This document shows, piece by piece, positions 19,894 to 28,789 of a DNA stretch of 64,000 nucleotides. Source of the stretch: Rheinheimera pleomorphica (GTDB lineage: Bacteria > Pseudomonadota > Gammaproteobacteria > Enterobacterales > Alteromonadaceae); the NCBI RefSeq assembly GCF_011634895.1, contig NZ_SIRR01000012.1, forward strand, positions 186,001 to 250,000, read 5' to 3'. The notes below the pieces were generated by a model. That model had not been told where the DNA came from and did not search any database. It was given only the letters and a program-made list of their open reading frames with translations. The translations under genes and the position numbers were made by a program. Numbering within the stretch: the stretch's first letter is position 1; each line of letters opens with the position of its first letter.

Positions 19894-21672
19894 ATGAAAT
19901 CTGTAAACTATCAGTTCGATATCACGGACATTGGCGCCCATCTGATCCAAGTCAGCTTAACCTTTAGCCCGGTACAGACAGTGCATCAGCTGAGCTTACC
20001 GGCGTGGATCCCCGGCAGTTATATGATCCGTGATTTTGCCCGCAATATTACGGCCATTCATGCCCATGATAAATCGGGCCCGTTGTTACTGACACAACTG
20101 GATAAACAGCGCTGGCAGCTGAACTGCAACGACAGCCCGGTTAGCATCCAATATAGCGTTTATGCCTATGACATGTCAGTGCGGGCAGCATATATTGACG
20201 ATGAGCTGGCGGTGCTTAATCCGGCATGCCTGTGTCTGGCGGTCGAAGGCTTGCAGGCACTACCACACCGGCTGAAGATCATTAAGCCTGCAATGGCCAG
20301 CTGTAAAAACTGGCGCCTGGCCACAGCGTTAACCCGGGCGGCAAATACCGCTGAGCTCGGCTTTGGTCAATATCTGGCTGACAACTACGACAACCTGATT
20401 GATAGCCCTATTTTGGCCGGCCGTTTTTCCGTTGCGTCTTTTACCCTTAACAAGGTGCCACATTATCTGGTCGTTAGCGGTGATAATCTTACTGATTTGG
20501 CCCGTTTTACCAGCGATTTACAGCGCATTTGCCAGCAACAAATCGGCGTGTTTGGTGCCTTACCGGACGATTTGAAACACTATTGGTTTTTACTCTGGGT
20601 AACCGATGACGGTTATGGTGGCCTGGAGCATATGCACTCAACCCTGTTACTGTGCAGCCGCTTTGACTTACCGCCGCCTGGCAATACACCGCCAGATGAC
20701 AATTATCAAAACCTGCTGGCACTGTGTAGCCATGAATATTTTCATACCTGGTGGGTAAAAAGGTTAAAACCTGCCTGCTTTCATCCGTATCAGTTAAGTG
20801 CAGAGCAGTACACGCCCCAGCTGTGGCTGTATGAAGGCTTTACGTCTTACTTTGATGATTTAGCCTTAGTCAAAGCCGGTCTTATTGATCTACCCCGCTA
20901 TATAAAAACACTGGAGAAAACCATTAGTCGCGTTACACGTAACCCAAGTGATAGCGCGCAAAGCCTGACAGACAGCAGCTTTAACGCCTGGACTAAGTTT
21001 TATAAGCAGGATGAAAATGCCGCTAACGCAGTGGTCAGTTATTACGCCAAAGGTGCCTTGTTAGCACTGTGTCTGGACGCCAAGCTACGTACTGCCGGCT
21101 ATAGTCTGCAACAGCTTGTGCGCCAGCTATGGCAAACTTATCTGCCAACGGGTACACCGGACGACGCGCTGTCTGAAGTATTGCAACAGCTGGGGCTGGA
21201 TGAGCTGGCCTGTTTAACTACCCGCTGGTTAACTCAGCCTGAGCCGCTGCCGCTTCAGCAAGTGTTAGCGGAGTTGGGCCTGCAGTTAGCGCTGCGTCCT
21301 ATGCAGCATGGCGAGGATGTTGGCGGCAAGCCGGCTAATGCGCAGGCTATCTATATCGGTGCCCAAACCAAGGTGGTTAATAACTTGCTTCAGCTAAGTC
21401 AGGTGTATCATGGCGGCAGCGCACATCAGGCCGGGTTAATGGTTGGCGATCAGCTGCTGGCTATCGACGGCCGCAAAATCAGCGCCGCCAGTATGGCACC
21501 GTTGCTCAGCCGTTATGCGCCAGGTAGCAAAGCTCAGCTGCACTTTTATCGCAAAGACCGTTTGCTCGACACCACACTGCTTCTGGATGTGGCCCCGCAG
21601 CAGGTTGCGGTGCTTAGTGTTGTTAATGAAGACAAGTGCCAGCGTTGGCTGGCATCAGAGAAGAAGCATTAA
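19894..21672 (+). CDS. M61 family metallopeptidase with PDZ domain
   Basis: A 592-residue glycyl-aminopeptidase-like protein. An N-terminal beta domain (about 1-165) precedes the catalytic domain with the zinc motif HEYFH at 280-284 and third ligand Glu314 in [11 protein letters not shown]-terminal PDZ domain spans about 500-570 ([20 protein letters not shown]). No signal peptide is visible, so a cytoplasmic location is likely. M61 enzymes release N-terminal Gly or Ala from peptides; the physiological substrate is unknown. Confidence 0.9.
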   Translation: MKSVNYQFDITDIGAHLIQVSLTFSPVQTVHQLSLPAWIPGSYMIRDFARNITAIHAHDKSGPLLLTQLDKQRWQLNCNDSPVSIQYSVYAYDMSVRAAYIDDELAVLNPACLCLAVEGLQALPHRLKIIKPAMASCKNWRLATALTRAANTAELGFGQYLADNYDNLIDSPILAGRFSVASFTLNKVPHYLVVSGDNLTDLARFTSDLQRICQQQIGVFGALPDDLKHYWFLLWVTDDGYGGLEHMHSTLLLCSRFDLPPPGNTPPDDNYQNLLALCSHEYFHTWWVKRLKPACFHPYQLSAEQYTPQLWLYEGFTSYFDDLALVKAGLIDLPRYIKTLEKTISRVTRNPSDSAQSLTDSSFNAWTKFYKQDENAANAVVSYYAKGALLALCLDAKLRTAGYSLQQLVRQLWQTYLPTGTPDDALSEVLQQLGLDELACLTTRWLTQPEPLPLQQVLAELGLQLALRPMQHGEDVGGKPANAQAIYIGAQTKVVNNLLQLSQVYHGGSAHQAGLMVGDQLLAIDGRKISAASMAPLLSRYAPGSKAQLHFYRKDRLLDTTLLLDVAPQQVAVLSVVNEDKCQRWLASEKKH

Positions 21673-21679
21673 ACCTGCT

Positions 21680-22504
21680 TTAAGGTGTCAGGTCGTCAAG
21701 CACTAAACCCGGCAGCAATGCCGGGTCCAACCGCTCCTGTTGCCAGTTTATCCGCCAGTCAAGATGCGGTCCTGTTACCCGGCCCGTAGCCCCCACTTCG
21801 GCAATTTTATCGCCTTGCTGCACCTTATCACCGGTTTGAACGGTAAAACGACTCAGGTGCATAAAGGTTGAACTGACACCAAAACCATGGTCGATAATCA
21901 GTGTCAGGCCGGAGTAGTATAAATCTTCTGCCAGCAGCACGGTGCCGCTAAGTGGTGCTATCACGCTGGCGCCAACCGGGGCGGCTACATCCAGCCCGTA
22001 ATGTGGATTACGCGGCTCACCGTTAAACACCCTTTGGCTGCCATAGACACCTGAAATACGGCCTTGTGCCGGCATCAGCGGCTGGGCAAAAATATACGGC
22101 AATCGGCTTAGCGTCGCACGAACCTGCCGTACTTTCTGGTTATCGCGTTTTATACGCTCAGTCACCTCGGCCGGCGGTGTAACATACTTTTGCGCCACCC
22201 CATTGACATGCTGGATAGCATACTGACGTGGTTTAAATACTAAGGTACGTTGGTGTGTTTTACCATCTCGTTGCAGCACCAACTGGTGCTCAGCAGGCGC
22301 ATCGCGGCCCACACCAAACACAAAGCGACCATCGTCGGTCAGCATCAGTTCTGTATTATTAAATAACACCCGGCTAACCCCCGCCAGCTGGCCGCGGATC
22401 AGGCTGCCCTGAGTTAGTTCACCCTCAAGTTGTAAATCGTCAAACGCCTGCGCTGGTAACCCCAGACTAACTAACAGCGATAGCGCCTTTAGCCACACCT
22501 TCAT
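21680..22504 (-). CDS. Secreted M23-fold (LytM-like) protein with altered metal site
   Basis: The ATG at 22504 gives 274 residues with a Sec signal (KVWLKALSLLVSLGLPAQA). The N-terminal beta domain (about 20-150) is followed by an M23 fold (about 160-260). The first zinc motif HxxxD is intact (NPHYGLDVAAP), but the final motif reads GPHLDW where classic M23 peptidases have HxH, so the last zinc ligand is Asp. It may be a variant endopeptidase or a non-catalytic regulator of cell-wall hydrolases. AAGG lies 9 nt upstream. The start lies within the 3' end of the upstream gene, so the two are coupled. Confidence 0.85.
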   Translation of the reverse strand: MKVWLKALSLLVSLGLPAQAFDDLQLEGELTQGSLIRGQLAGVSRVLFNNTELMLTDDGRFVFGVGRDAPAEHQLVLQRDGKTHQRTLVFKPRQYAIQHVNGVAQKYVTPPAEVTERIKRDNQKVRQVRATLSRLPYIFAQPLMPAQGRISGVYGSQRVFNGEPRNPHYGLDVAAPVGASVIAPLSGTVLLAEDLYYSGLTLIIDHGFGVSSTFMHLSRFTVQTGDKVQQGDKIAEVGATGRVTGPHLDWRINWQQERLDPALLPGLVLDDLTP

Positions 22505-23324
22505 ATGCAACAACCTTATACTGTTTATCCGGCTCCTGTTGTTTCAACTGGGCCGCGATATAATCCGCCAGGCACTCAACCGTGGTATCGCAGGGTACAA
22601 TTTCACAATGTGCCCGTGGCATTGACAGTTCAAACCAGCCCTGCCCGGCCCGATAGGCAAAACAGTAATCCTGTGGCTCAGCTTGTAAATGCTGCAAGGT
22701 TTTGGCATCAACGATATCTTCGGCCGTAGCCAAATAGATATCCTGCCAACGTTCACTCCAGTATTTATTCAGCCGTGGTGCCAACATGCCATCGGTATAA
22801 ATTTGAATGGTAGAGCGATGGCCATGCGCAATGCGCTGGCAATTACCGTCATGCTTTTTTAAACCATGACTATAGTGGTAATAAAAACCGTTGCTGGCTT
22901 CTGGCCGCAGGTTTAATACCAGCTGTTTAACATGTGCCGGTAACAGCGGCATTAACTTGTCATGCAAAAATGCTGTCAGACTGTGCACATCTATTTGCGG
23001 GCTTGGCACAACGGCTACCGCCTGAGCCGGCGCCGCCATTTGAATGCGGCCCCGTGCGCTTTGAAAACTCAGCACGCTATAATCAGCGTCGCCGTTTAAC
23101 TGTAATGCCTGCGCCTGACCAGGTACCGCCAGTTTATGGTCAAGTAGCTGATCGATGGCCTGCTTAATCACTTTTTTTACCAGGCTAAAATCCAGCACCA
23201 TCGACGCGTTATCCAGGCCACCATGCAGTTCAACATCGACAATAAAACTTTCACCCAGCATGCCACGCGTCTGGCACAGGTAAGAAAAATCAATTACGGT
23301 TAGATCCCGGACAAACAAAATCAT
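22467..23324 (-). CDS. Two-domain 6-pyruvoyltetrahydropterin synthase-like protein
   Basis: A 285-residue protein with two halves related to the PTPS/QueD fold. The N-half has MVLDFSLVKK and LDHKLAVP, as in QueD, but lacks the HxH zinc ligands (RGMLGES there). The C-half has a candidate zinc site in YSHGLKKHDGNCQRIAHGHR (about 148-167) but lacks the DF...LDH block. The two halves may complement each other. QueD makes 6-carboxytetrahydropterin for queuosine; whether this protein does is open. No other queuosine genes are nearby. It is coupled to the M23 gene. Confidence 0.75.
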   Translation of the reverse strand: MILFVRDLTVIDFSYLCQTRGMLGESFIVDVELHGGLDNASMVLDFSLVKKVIKQAIDQLLDHKLAVPGQAQALQLNGDADYSVLSFQSARGRIQMAAPAQAVAVVPSPQIDVHSLTAFLHDKLMPLLPAHVKQLVLNLRPEASNGFYYHYSHGLKKHDGNCQRIAHGHRSTIQIYTDGMLAPRLNKYWSERWQDIYLATAEDIVDAKTLQHLQAEPQDYCFAYRAGQGWFELSMPRAHCEIVPCDTTVECLADYIAAQLKQQEPDKQYKVVAYEGVAKGAIAVS

Positions 23325-23401
23325 TAACGATACTCATAGCTTGATAAACTGGCCGCATTATACCGCCGATTAGGCCCGGGCAACACCAGCAACAGCACTA
23401 T

Positions 23402-23659
23402 TCAACGCTTATGCTCGGTCAGCCAGCTATTTAAAATACCCACCTGGCCACATTTATGCGCCGCATACATCAGCCGGATAGCATTACTTAACAAGGTACT
23501 GTCACTCCAATCCGTTTTTTGTTGTATTTCGGCATAGCAGCTTAACGCTTCCGGTGTCAGATAACCGCGCAGCTCTTTTTTACCAGACTGTTTCTGCCGC
23601 TGCCGGTATCGTTGCTGTTTTTCGGCATTAGTCAGCGCTTTTCCACTCGAATTGCTCAT
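23402..23659 (-). CDS. Small basic protein, ribbon-helix-helix-like
   Basis: An 85-residue protein of unknown function. The first 30 residues are highly basic and Gln-rich (NAEKQQRYRQRQKQSGKKEL). A short strand-like segment (RGYLTPEAL) and two helices follow, the pattern of ribbon-helix-helix DNA-binding proteins. The coding frame is supported by its isolated position and an ATG start, but I cannot name a family with certainty. Confidence 0.55.
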   Translation of the reverse strand: MSNSSGKALTNAEKQQRYRQRQKQSGKKELRGYLTPEALSCYAEIQQKTDWSDSTLLSNAIRLMYAAHKCGQVGILNSWLTEHKR

Positions 23660-23749
23660 GTTGTCACTCTTAGGTCATAACACTGTCATACACTCAGCCA
23701 GAGGCTGGCGAATAGCTAAAATGATACTTCTTACAAATCGGACTTGTTT

Positions 23750-23767
23750 AGCGTACAAGTGTTCGCT
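23750..23767. promoter_or_regulatory. FabR-type operator upstream of fabA
   Basis: AGCGTACAAGTGTTCGCT fits the enterobacterial FabR palindrome found at fabA and fabB, and the symmetry continues 3 nt further on each side (23747-23770). It ends 36 nt before the fabA start, a position suited to repression by FabR in response to unsaturated acyl chains. Confidence 0.85.
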
Positions 23768-23802
23768 AAAGTGGCCCGGCATTTTCACTGGATTAAACAT
23801 AC

Positions 23803-24315
23803 ATGACTAAGAATAGCTTTACAAAAGAAGATTTAATTGCCTGTGGCAATGGTGAATTATTTGGCGAAGGCAACAGCCAGTTACCGTCAAATAACATGTT
23901 GATGATGGATCGCATAGTGCACATTTCCGAAGAAGGCGGCTTGTACGGCAAGGGCCAAATCATTGCTGAGCTGGATATCACACCAGACTTGTGGTTTTTT
24001 GCTTGCCACTTTAAAGGCGATCCGGTGATGCCTGGCTGTTTAGGTCTGGATGCGATGTGGCAGTTAGTCGGTTTCTTTTTGGGCTGGTCTGGCGGTCCGG
24101 GCAAAGGCCGGGCTCTGGGTGTTGGCGAAGTTAAATTTACCGGCCAGATTTTACCCACGGCAAAGAAAGTCACCTACACCATTAATATGAAGCGGGTCAT
24201 TAAGCGCAAACTGTTTATGGGAATTGGCGATGGCGTAGTCAGTGTCGACGGCCGTGATATCTATGCTGCGACTGATCTTAAAGTAGGTTTATTCCAGGAT
24301 ACATCCAGCTTCTAA
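23803..24315 (+). CDS. fabA: 3-hydroxydecanoyl-[ACP] dehydratase/isomerase
   Basis: Introduces the double bond for anaerobic-type unsaturated fatty acid synthesis. The 170 residues align closely with E. coli FabA (172). The active-site block [23 protein letters not shown] (about 65-87) contains the catalytic His and Asp, and [20 protein letters not shown] is diagnostic. A FabR-type operator lies just upstream and a bidirectional terminator follows. It is monocistronic. Confidence 0.97.
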   Translation: MTKNSFTKEDLIACGNGELFGEGNSQLPSNNMLMMDRIVHISEEGGLYGKGQIIAELDITPDLWFFACHFKGDPVMPGCLGLDAMWQLVGFFLGWSGGPGKGRALGVGEVKFTGQILPTAKKVTYTINMKRVIKRKLFMGIGDGVVSVDGRDIYAATDLKVGLFQDTSSF

Positions 24316-24340
24316 GCGTTTAGGCTGCGTCTTACAAGGT

Positions 24341-24375
24341 AAAAGCCCCGCCAGGTAATTTGAGCGGGGCTTTTT
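24341..24375. terminator. Bidirectional terminator between fabA and rmf
   Basis: AAAAGCCCCGC (24341-24351) pairs with GCGGGGCTTTT (24364-24374). T-runs follow on both strands, so it can end both convergent transcripts. Confidence 0.85.
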
Positions 24376-24399
24376 AAACTGTGGGCAATAACGAAAAAA

Positions 24400-24582
24400 C
24401 TACTGGCCTTTATTAAATAATCCAATGTTGCGATCTTCGATGGCTTCGCGCCAGCCTCCTAACCATTGTGAGCGCGTATCTAAACCTTGATATGGGCATA
24501 TTTCTTTAGACCGTCCGGTTACACCGGCACGATAACCTTGAGCATGAGCACGTTCCAGACGATCACGTTTTTGTCTTTTCAT
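24400..24582 (-). CDS. rmf: Ribosome modulation factor
   Basis: A 60-residue basic protein nearly identical in its core to E. coli RMF (MKRQKRDRLERAHAQGY, GRSKE, CPYQ, RSQWLGGWREA). RMF dimerises 70S ribosomes into 100S hibernating particles in stationary phase. It is followed by the bidirectional terminator shared with fabA and preceded by a 270-nt AT-rich non-coding stretch (24583-24852) that should hold its promoter; I see no clear named operator there, only an imperfect hairpin near 24702-24723. Confidence 0.95.
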   Translation of the reverse strand: MKRQKRDRLERAHAQGYRAGVTGRSKEICPYQGLDTRSQWLGGWREAIEDRNIGLFNKGQ

Positions 24583-24814
24583 ACGGCAGTCTTCCTCAAC
24601 TTTGGATGATAAAAATAACTGTAACAGAGGTTACGGTTACCTTTAATTGATAGTCCAGTGCTGACAAAGGTTCAATCTGACAGTGACAGATTTACTACTT
24701 GACATCGGCTAACAAGCTGATGTTGTTTAGAATTTGATGACAAATTTATTTAGAACTAATCGTGCTAATTTGAATTTTTTTAATAGCGTTTAGCAGTAAT
24801 AAATTGATACAGAT

Positions 24815-24838
24815 AAAAAAAGCTGCCGCAGCAGCTTT
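24815..24838 (-). terminator. Rho-independent terminator of the DUF3466 gene
   Basis: AAAGCTGC (24819-24826) pairs with GCAGCTTT (24831-24838), and seven T residues follow on the minus strand. It lies 14 nt after the stop codon. Confidence 0.85.
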
Positions 24839-24852
24839 GTTACTTTTTAGTA

Positions 24853-26637
24853 TCAGGCTTTTCTGCGTCGCCACCACAACAGGCCTGCGCCTAGCAACAA
24901 AGTGACAAAACCGGCACTGCCGCCCTGCCGCTCATATTGCGTCTGATCGCTGCCACAGCTATCAGGCTCGCCATTAGCTACCGGCTGCAATTTTACGGTA
25001 ATGGCCACCTCTTCCATTTCCGGATTGCCTTGTTCATCGACAATCACCTCGCCCAATAAATCTTTACGCTCTTTTTCCACAATAGCCGTTGCCAGGATTT
25101 CACCATTATTGTTGATGTCTTTTGCATCTACCAGCGTATAGGGCGCGTCACAGCTGATTAAGCTATTCAGATCGCGAAAGCTGTCTGTCGTAATATCATA
25201 AACAAAGCCATGCTGGCGCCGGCTCGTTGTTCCGGCCACAACAACCTCTGCGTTGCCAACTATCTGATTATTATCATTAATTGCGCTTGGCATGGTGTTT
25301 GAGCTGTTAAAGAAACCATCGACAAAGGTTGTTTCGCCCAAGCCATAGTCGTAGTAAAACATTTTCCGTTTTACGCTACCGCTTATCACCTTACTGGCGT
25401 AACCGACGGCAATATCATTTTCATTAATATCTACAGCGCTACTGCCCACCTGCAAAGCGGCATTAGTGCTAAAAACAAACCATTCGTTTGGATCAACCAT
25501 AGGTAAGGCTTGTCCATCGACAAACAATGTCGCATGCGCCTGACGATATGCCGCCTGGTCAACATTCGACTGATAGCGCACCTTGCGCTCAGAGTCACTG
25601 TACATCGAATGGCCCACGGCAATACCTTTAGTATTTACTGCATTGGCCTGATTGTAGCTATCATAGTTCACGGCAATCGCTTCATCGGTGTAGGCTTCAC
25701 CGCTATTCTTATCACCCAGATAGCCCAGCACCAGCGGATCTGTGACACTGCCATCCGCTTGTAATTGCCACAACATTGCACGTTGCTGATAACGGCTGGC
25801 ATCGCTACTGCTCACCGTATTTTTGTATAAACACAGTGCCACAGGTTCCGCTTCACCATCACAAGCTGTCGTCAGTGTTTCCTGCAACGCTTCTGACATG
25901 CCTGTACTACCATAGCCGGCAATACGACCATCGTCACTGACGCCGTTGGCACCGGAAAAGCCACCACCGAATTCCTGATAAGGCGGCAGCAGCGCTGTCG
26001 TCACACCGTCCTGCACCACTACGCCAAGCCGGTAGCCCTGTTGCGGCAGCCAAACGTTTTTAGCCACAGGCTCGGGCACCGTTTCTGTTGGTGCAGGCGT
26101 AAAGCTTTGCAGCTCAAAAGTGGTAGTTGCTACGCCAACGGCTACCCCGCTATTGTTAATATCGTACAGATATTCGCTATTACCGCGTTCTGCTGCGGTG
26201 TCACGCAGCAAAATATTCTGCGCACCGCCGGTGCCATTTAACAGATAACTAATCGCATTACCTATAGGTTGGCCTGACGGGTTACGCTGCAACAAAATGG
26301 CTAAAATGTCATTGGTAATAATACCGTTGCTTACATCAGCCAGCTGCTCATCACTAAAAAAGCCTTGTACCGTTTCGTTCTCAAAATCAATAGCATCCAG
26401 CCGAATGGGGAAATTGTAATATTGAAATACGCCAGACTCATTTCCAGTGATTGCATCGCGCACGCTGCCGCGAATAGCGCCGTTAAACACTGCGGCGCCA
26501 GCGTCATTCAGTGCTGAGGCATAAGTGGCCTTCACTTGCGCTACTTCACCAATCTCTACGACGTTATAAACGGCCGCCTGTACCGAACACACACTTAACA
26601 GCGGCAGTATCGCCAGACTGATGCGAGATAACTTCAT
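24853..26637 (-). CDS. DUF3466 family exported protein with GlyGly-CTERM-like tail
   Basis: A 594-residue secreted or surface protein. It has a Sec signal (LSRISLAILPLLSVCSVQA), then a large beta-rich body with repeated INDNNQIVGNA / INENDIAVGYA type segments typical of HAF-like repeats (for example near 180-190, 420-435, 465-475, 515-525). The C-terminus is GGSAGF, a hydrophobic stretch, then RRRKA (about 572-594). This matches the GlyGly-CTERM pattern recognised by rhombosortase. Function is unknown. Neighbours uup and rlmL are conserved next to DUF3466 genes in related marine genera. Confidence 0.8.
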   Translation of the reverse strand: MKLSRISLAILPLLSVCSVQAAVYNVVEIGEVAQVKATYASALNDAGAAVFNGAIRGSVRDAITGNESGVFQYYNFPIRLDAIDFENETVQGFFSDEQLADVSNGIITNDILAILLQRNPSGQPIGNAISYLLNGTGGAQNILLRDTAAERGNSEYLYDINNSGVAVGVATTTFELQSFTPAPTETVPEPVAKNVWLPQQGYRLGVVVQDGVTTALLPPYQEFGGGFSGANGVSDDGRIAGYGSTGMSEALQETLTTACDGEAEPVALCLYKNTVSSSDASRYQQRAMLWQLQADGSVTDPLVLGYLGDKNSGEAYTDEAIAVNYDSYNQANAVNTKGIAVGHSMYSDSERKVRYQSNVDQAAYRQAHATLFVDGQALPMVDPNEWFVFSTNAALQVGSSAVDINENDIAVGYASKVISGSVKRKMFYYDYGLGETTFVDGFFNSSNTMPSAINDNNQIVGNAEVVVAGTTSRRQHGFVYDITTDSFRDLNSLISCDAPYTLVDAKDINNNGEILATAIVEKERKDLLGEVIVDEQGNPEMEEVAITVKLQPVANGEPDSCGSDQTQYERQGGSAGFVTLLLGAGLLWWRRRKA

Positions 26638-26662
26638 TCTAAGCCCCTAAATTTACTTCTTT

Positions 26663-28561
26663 TTATGCGTCTAGTTGTTCCCAGCGCGCGTACGCTTGCG
26701 CCAGCTTCGACTCGGTCTGTTGCAATAGGTTCAACGTGCTCTGAGTTTGTTCACTGCTTTGTTTAAAAAACTCGGCGTCATTTACCTTGGCTTGCAAGGT
26801 TTCCAGCTCAGCTTCTAACTGCTCTATTAACGCTGGCAGCTGTTCCAGTTCGCGTTTTTCTTTGTATGATAACTTCTTAGTGCTGTTAACAGAAGCCTGC
26901 AGCGGCGTTTGTTCTGCTACTTCAGCGGTGTTTTTTGTCACTTTTTGTACCGCCACCGCCGATTGCTGCCGTTGCTGGTAAGCAATAACATCATCATAAC
27001 CACCGGCGATCTCGATAATACGGCCCTCGCCGGCAAATAGCAGTGAGCTGGTCACGGTGTTATTGACAAACTCCCGGTCGTGACTAACCAGTAATACCGT
27101 GCCCTGATATTGTTGTAATATATCTTCCAACAGCTCCAGGGTTTCAACGTCTAAATCGTTGGTTGGCTCATCGAGAATAAGCAGGTTGCTGGGCCTGGCG
27201 AATAATTTAGCCAGTAACAGCCGGTTTTTTTCACCACCCGACAAGGCTTTTACCGGTGTACGGGCCCGCGCCGGCGGGAACAAAAAGTCCTGCAGGTAGC
27301 TCAGCACATGGCGGGTTTTGCCATTTTGCGTAATCTCCTGTTTGCCTTCGGCCACGTTATCCTGCACCGTCGCTTCCAGATCCAGCGCCATGCGATGCTG
27401 ATCAAAATAGGCCACCTCAATGTTGGTGCCGCGTTTAATCTCGCCACTATCTTGCTTGTAATCGCCCAGCAGTAACTTTATCAGCGTAGATTTACCAACA
27501 CCATTTGGCCCCACCAGCGCAATACGGTCGCCACGCATCACCAGTAAATCCAGTTTGTCGATAATGGTGTTACCGTTAAAAGCGCAGCTGATGGCTTTGG
27601 TTTCAAACACCAGCTTGCCGGAGCGGTCGGCCTGCTCAATATTAAAATCAACCTTGCCTAAGGTTTCTACCCGTTCGGCGCGTTCACGGCGCAGTGCTTT
27701 AAGTGCCCTTACCCGGCCTTCATTGCGGGTGCGGCGGGCTTTAATGCCCTGGCGGATCCACACTTCTTCCTCGGCCAGTTTTTTATCAAACAACGCATTG
27801 TGCTGCTGCTCGTCTTCCAGCATCTTTTGTTTGCGATCGAGATATTCCTGATAATTACCCGGGTGCGACGTTAACTGGCCGCGGTCTAAATCGATAATGC
27901 GGCTGGCCAGCGCGCGGATAAAGGCGCGGTCGTGCGAGATAAAAATAATGGCGCCGGAGAAATTCAGTAAAAACTGCTCTAGCCACTGAATAGCCGCTAC
28001 GTCTAAATGGTTCGTCGGCTCATCCAGCAGCAAAATATCCGGTTTGGCAATTAACGCCCGTGCCAATGCGGCTTTACGCAGCCAACCGCCTGATAAGGTG
28101 GCCAAACTGGCATCCGGGTTCATCTCAAATTGCTGGCATAAATCGGTAACGCGTGACTCTAAACCCCAACCATCACGGGTATCCATTTCAGCCTGCAGCT
28201 GTTCAAACAACCGGTAATCGGCGTCAGAGGCACCGTCTAAGTTTTCAGACAAGGTATAAAATTGCTGCAGCTTAGCCGCCAAATCACCGGCGCCTTCACG
28301 GATAAAATCGGCAATTTTCACATCCATTTTTGCTGGTGGGTCTTGCTCTAAGCGGCTGATTACGACCCCGGTATTGACAACAATCTGGCCGTCATCCAAA
28401 TTTTGCTGACCGGTCAGCAGTTTTAAAAATGATGATTTGCCAGCGCCATTGCGGCCAACCAGACACACCCGCTCGCCGCTGAATAAGCTAAAATCGACGT
28501 GATCTAAAATCGGGTGGGTACCAAAGGCTAAACACGCCTGTTGAAAACGTAATAACTCCAC
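26663..28561 (-). CDS. uup: ABC-F family ATPase Uup
   Basis: A soluble 632-residue protein with two ABC domains, linked in E. coli to suppression of transposon excision and to ribosome function. Walker A motifs are GRNGAGKSS and GPNGVGKST; signatures are LSGGWLRKA and LSGGEKNR; Walker B motifs are [11 protein letters not shown] and LILDEPTNDLD. The C-terminus (about 555-632) is a coiled coil (LPALIEQLEAELETLQAK), the DNA-binding tail of Uup. Translation starts at GTG, whose G is the last base of the stop codon of the upstream glutaredoxin gene, so the two are tightly coupled. Confidence 0.95.
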   Translation of the reverse strand: MELLRFQQACLAFGTHPILDHVDFSLFSGERVCLVGRNGAGKSSFLKLLTGQQNLDDGQIVVNTGVVISRLEQDPPAKMDVKIADFIREGAGDLAAKLQQFYTLSENLDGASDADYRLFEQLQAEMDTRDGWGLESRVTDLCQQFEMNPDASLATLSGGWLRKAALARALIAKPDILLLDEPTNHLDVAAIQWLEQFLLNFSGAIIFISHDRAFIRALASRIIDLDRGQLTSHPGNYQEYLDRKQKMLEDEQQHNALFDKKLAEEEVWIRQGIKARRTRNEGRVRALKALRRERAERVETLGKVDFNIEQADRSGKLVFETKAISCAFNGNTIIDKLDLLVMRGDRIALVGPNGVGKSTLIKLLLGDYKQDSGEIKRGTNIEVAYFDQHRMALDLEATVQDNVAEGKQEITQNGKTRHVLSYLQDFLFPPARARTPVKALSGGEKNRLLLAKLFARPSNLLILDEPTNDLDVETLELLEDILQQYQGTVLLVSHDREFVNNTVTSSLLFAGEGRIIEIAGGYDDVIAYQQRQQSAVAVQKVTKNTAEVAEQTPLQASVNSTKKLSYKEKRELEQLPALIEQLEAELETLQAKVNDAEFFKQSSEQTQSTLNLLQQTESKLAQAYARWEQLDA

Positions 28562-28788
28562 TACTGTACATCCTTAAGCCATGTTACCAGCTGCGCCGCA
28601 TCAAACGGCCAGTATAATTCGTTGTCGCCTCTTTTCAGCACCGGTATTGCGAACCGGTAGCGGGCAAAGGCTTGTTCATCATCCACTATATCCACCAGTT
28701 GAAACGGCTGGCTGGCATCGCGTAATAACTGCTCTGCCTGCTCACACAAATGGCAGCCCCAGGTGCTGTATAAAACCAGTGTTTGCAT
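28561..28788 (-). CDS. Glutaredoxin-like DUF836 protein
   Basis: A 75-residue thioredoxin-fold protein with the redox motif CHLC (residues 12-15, YSTWGCHLCEQAEQLL) and the cis-Pro segment RFAIPVLKRG. It belongs to the glutaredoxin-like DUF836 family, whose substrate is unknown. It lies 1 nt from the rlmKL stop and shares a base with uup, making an rlmKL-grx-uup operon. Confidence 0.88.
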   Translation of the reverse strand: MQTLVLYSTWGCHLCEQAEQLLRDASQPFQLVDIVDDEQAFARYRFAIPVLKRGDNELYWPFDAAQLVTWLKDVQ

Positions 28789-28789
28789 G

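Noticed and set aside
24699..24727. TTGACA at 24699 as a plus-strand promoter for a small RNA between rmf and the DUF3466 gene.
   Set aside because: No acceptable -10 element occurs at 16-18 nt spacing, and no terminator with the right orientation follows closely.
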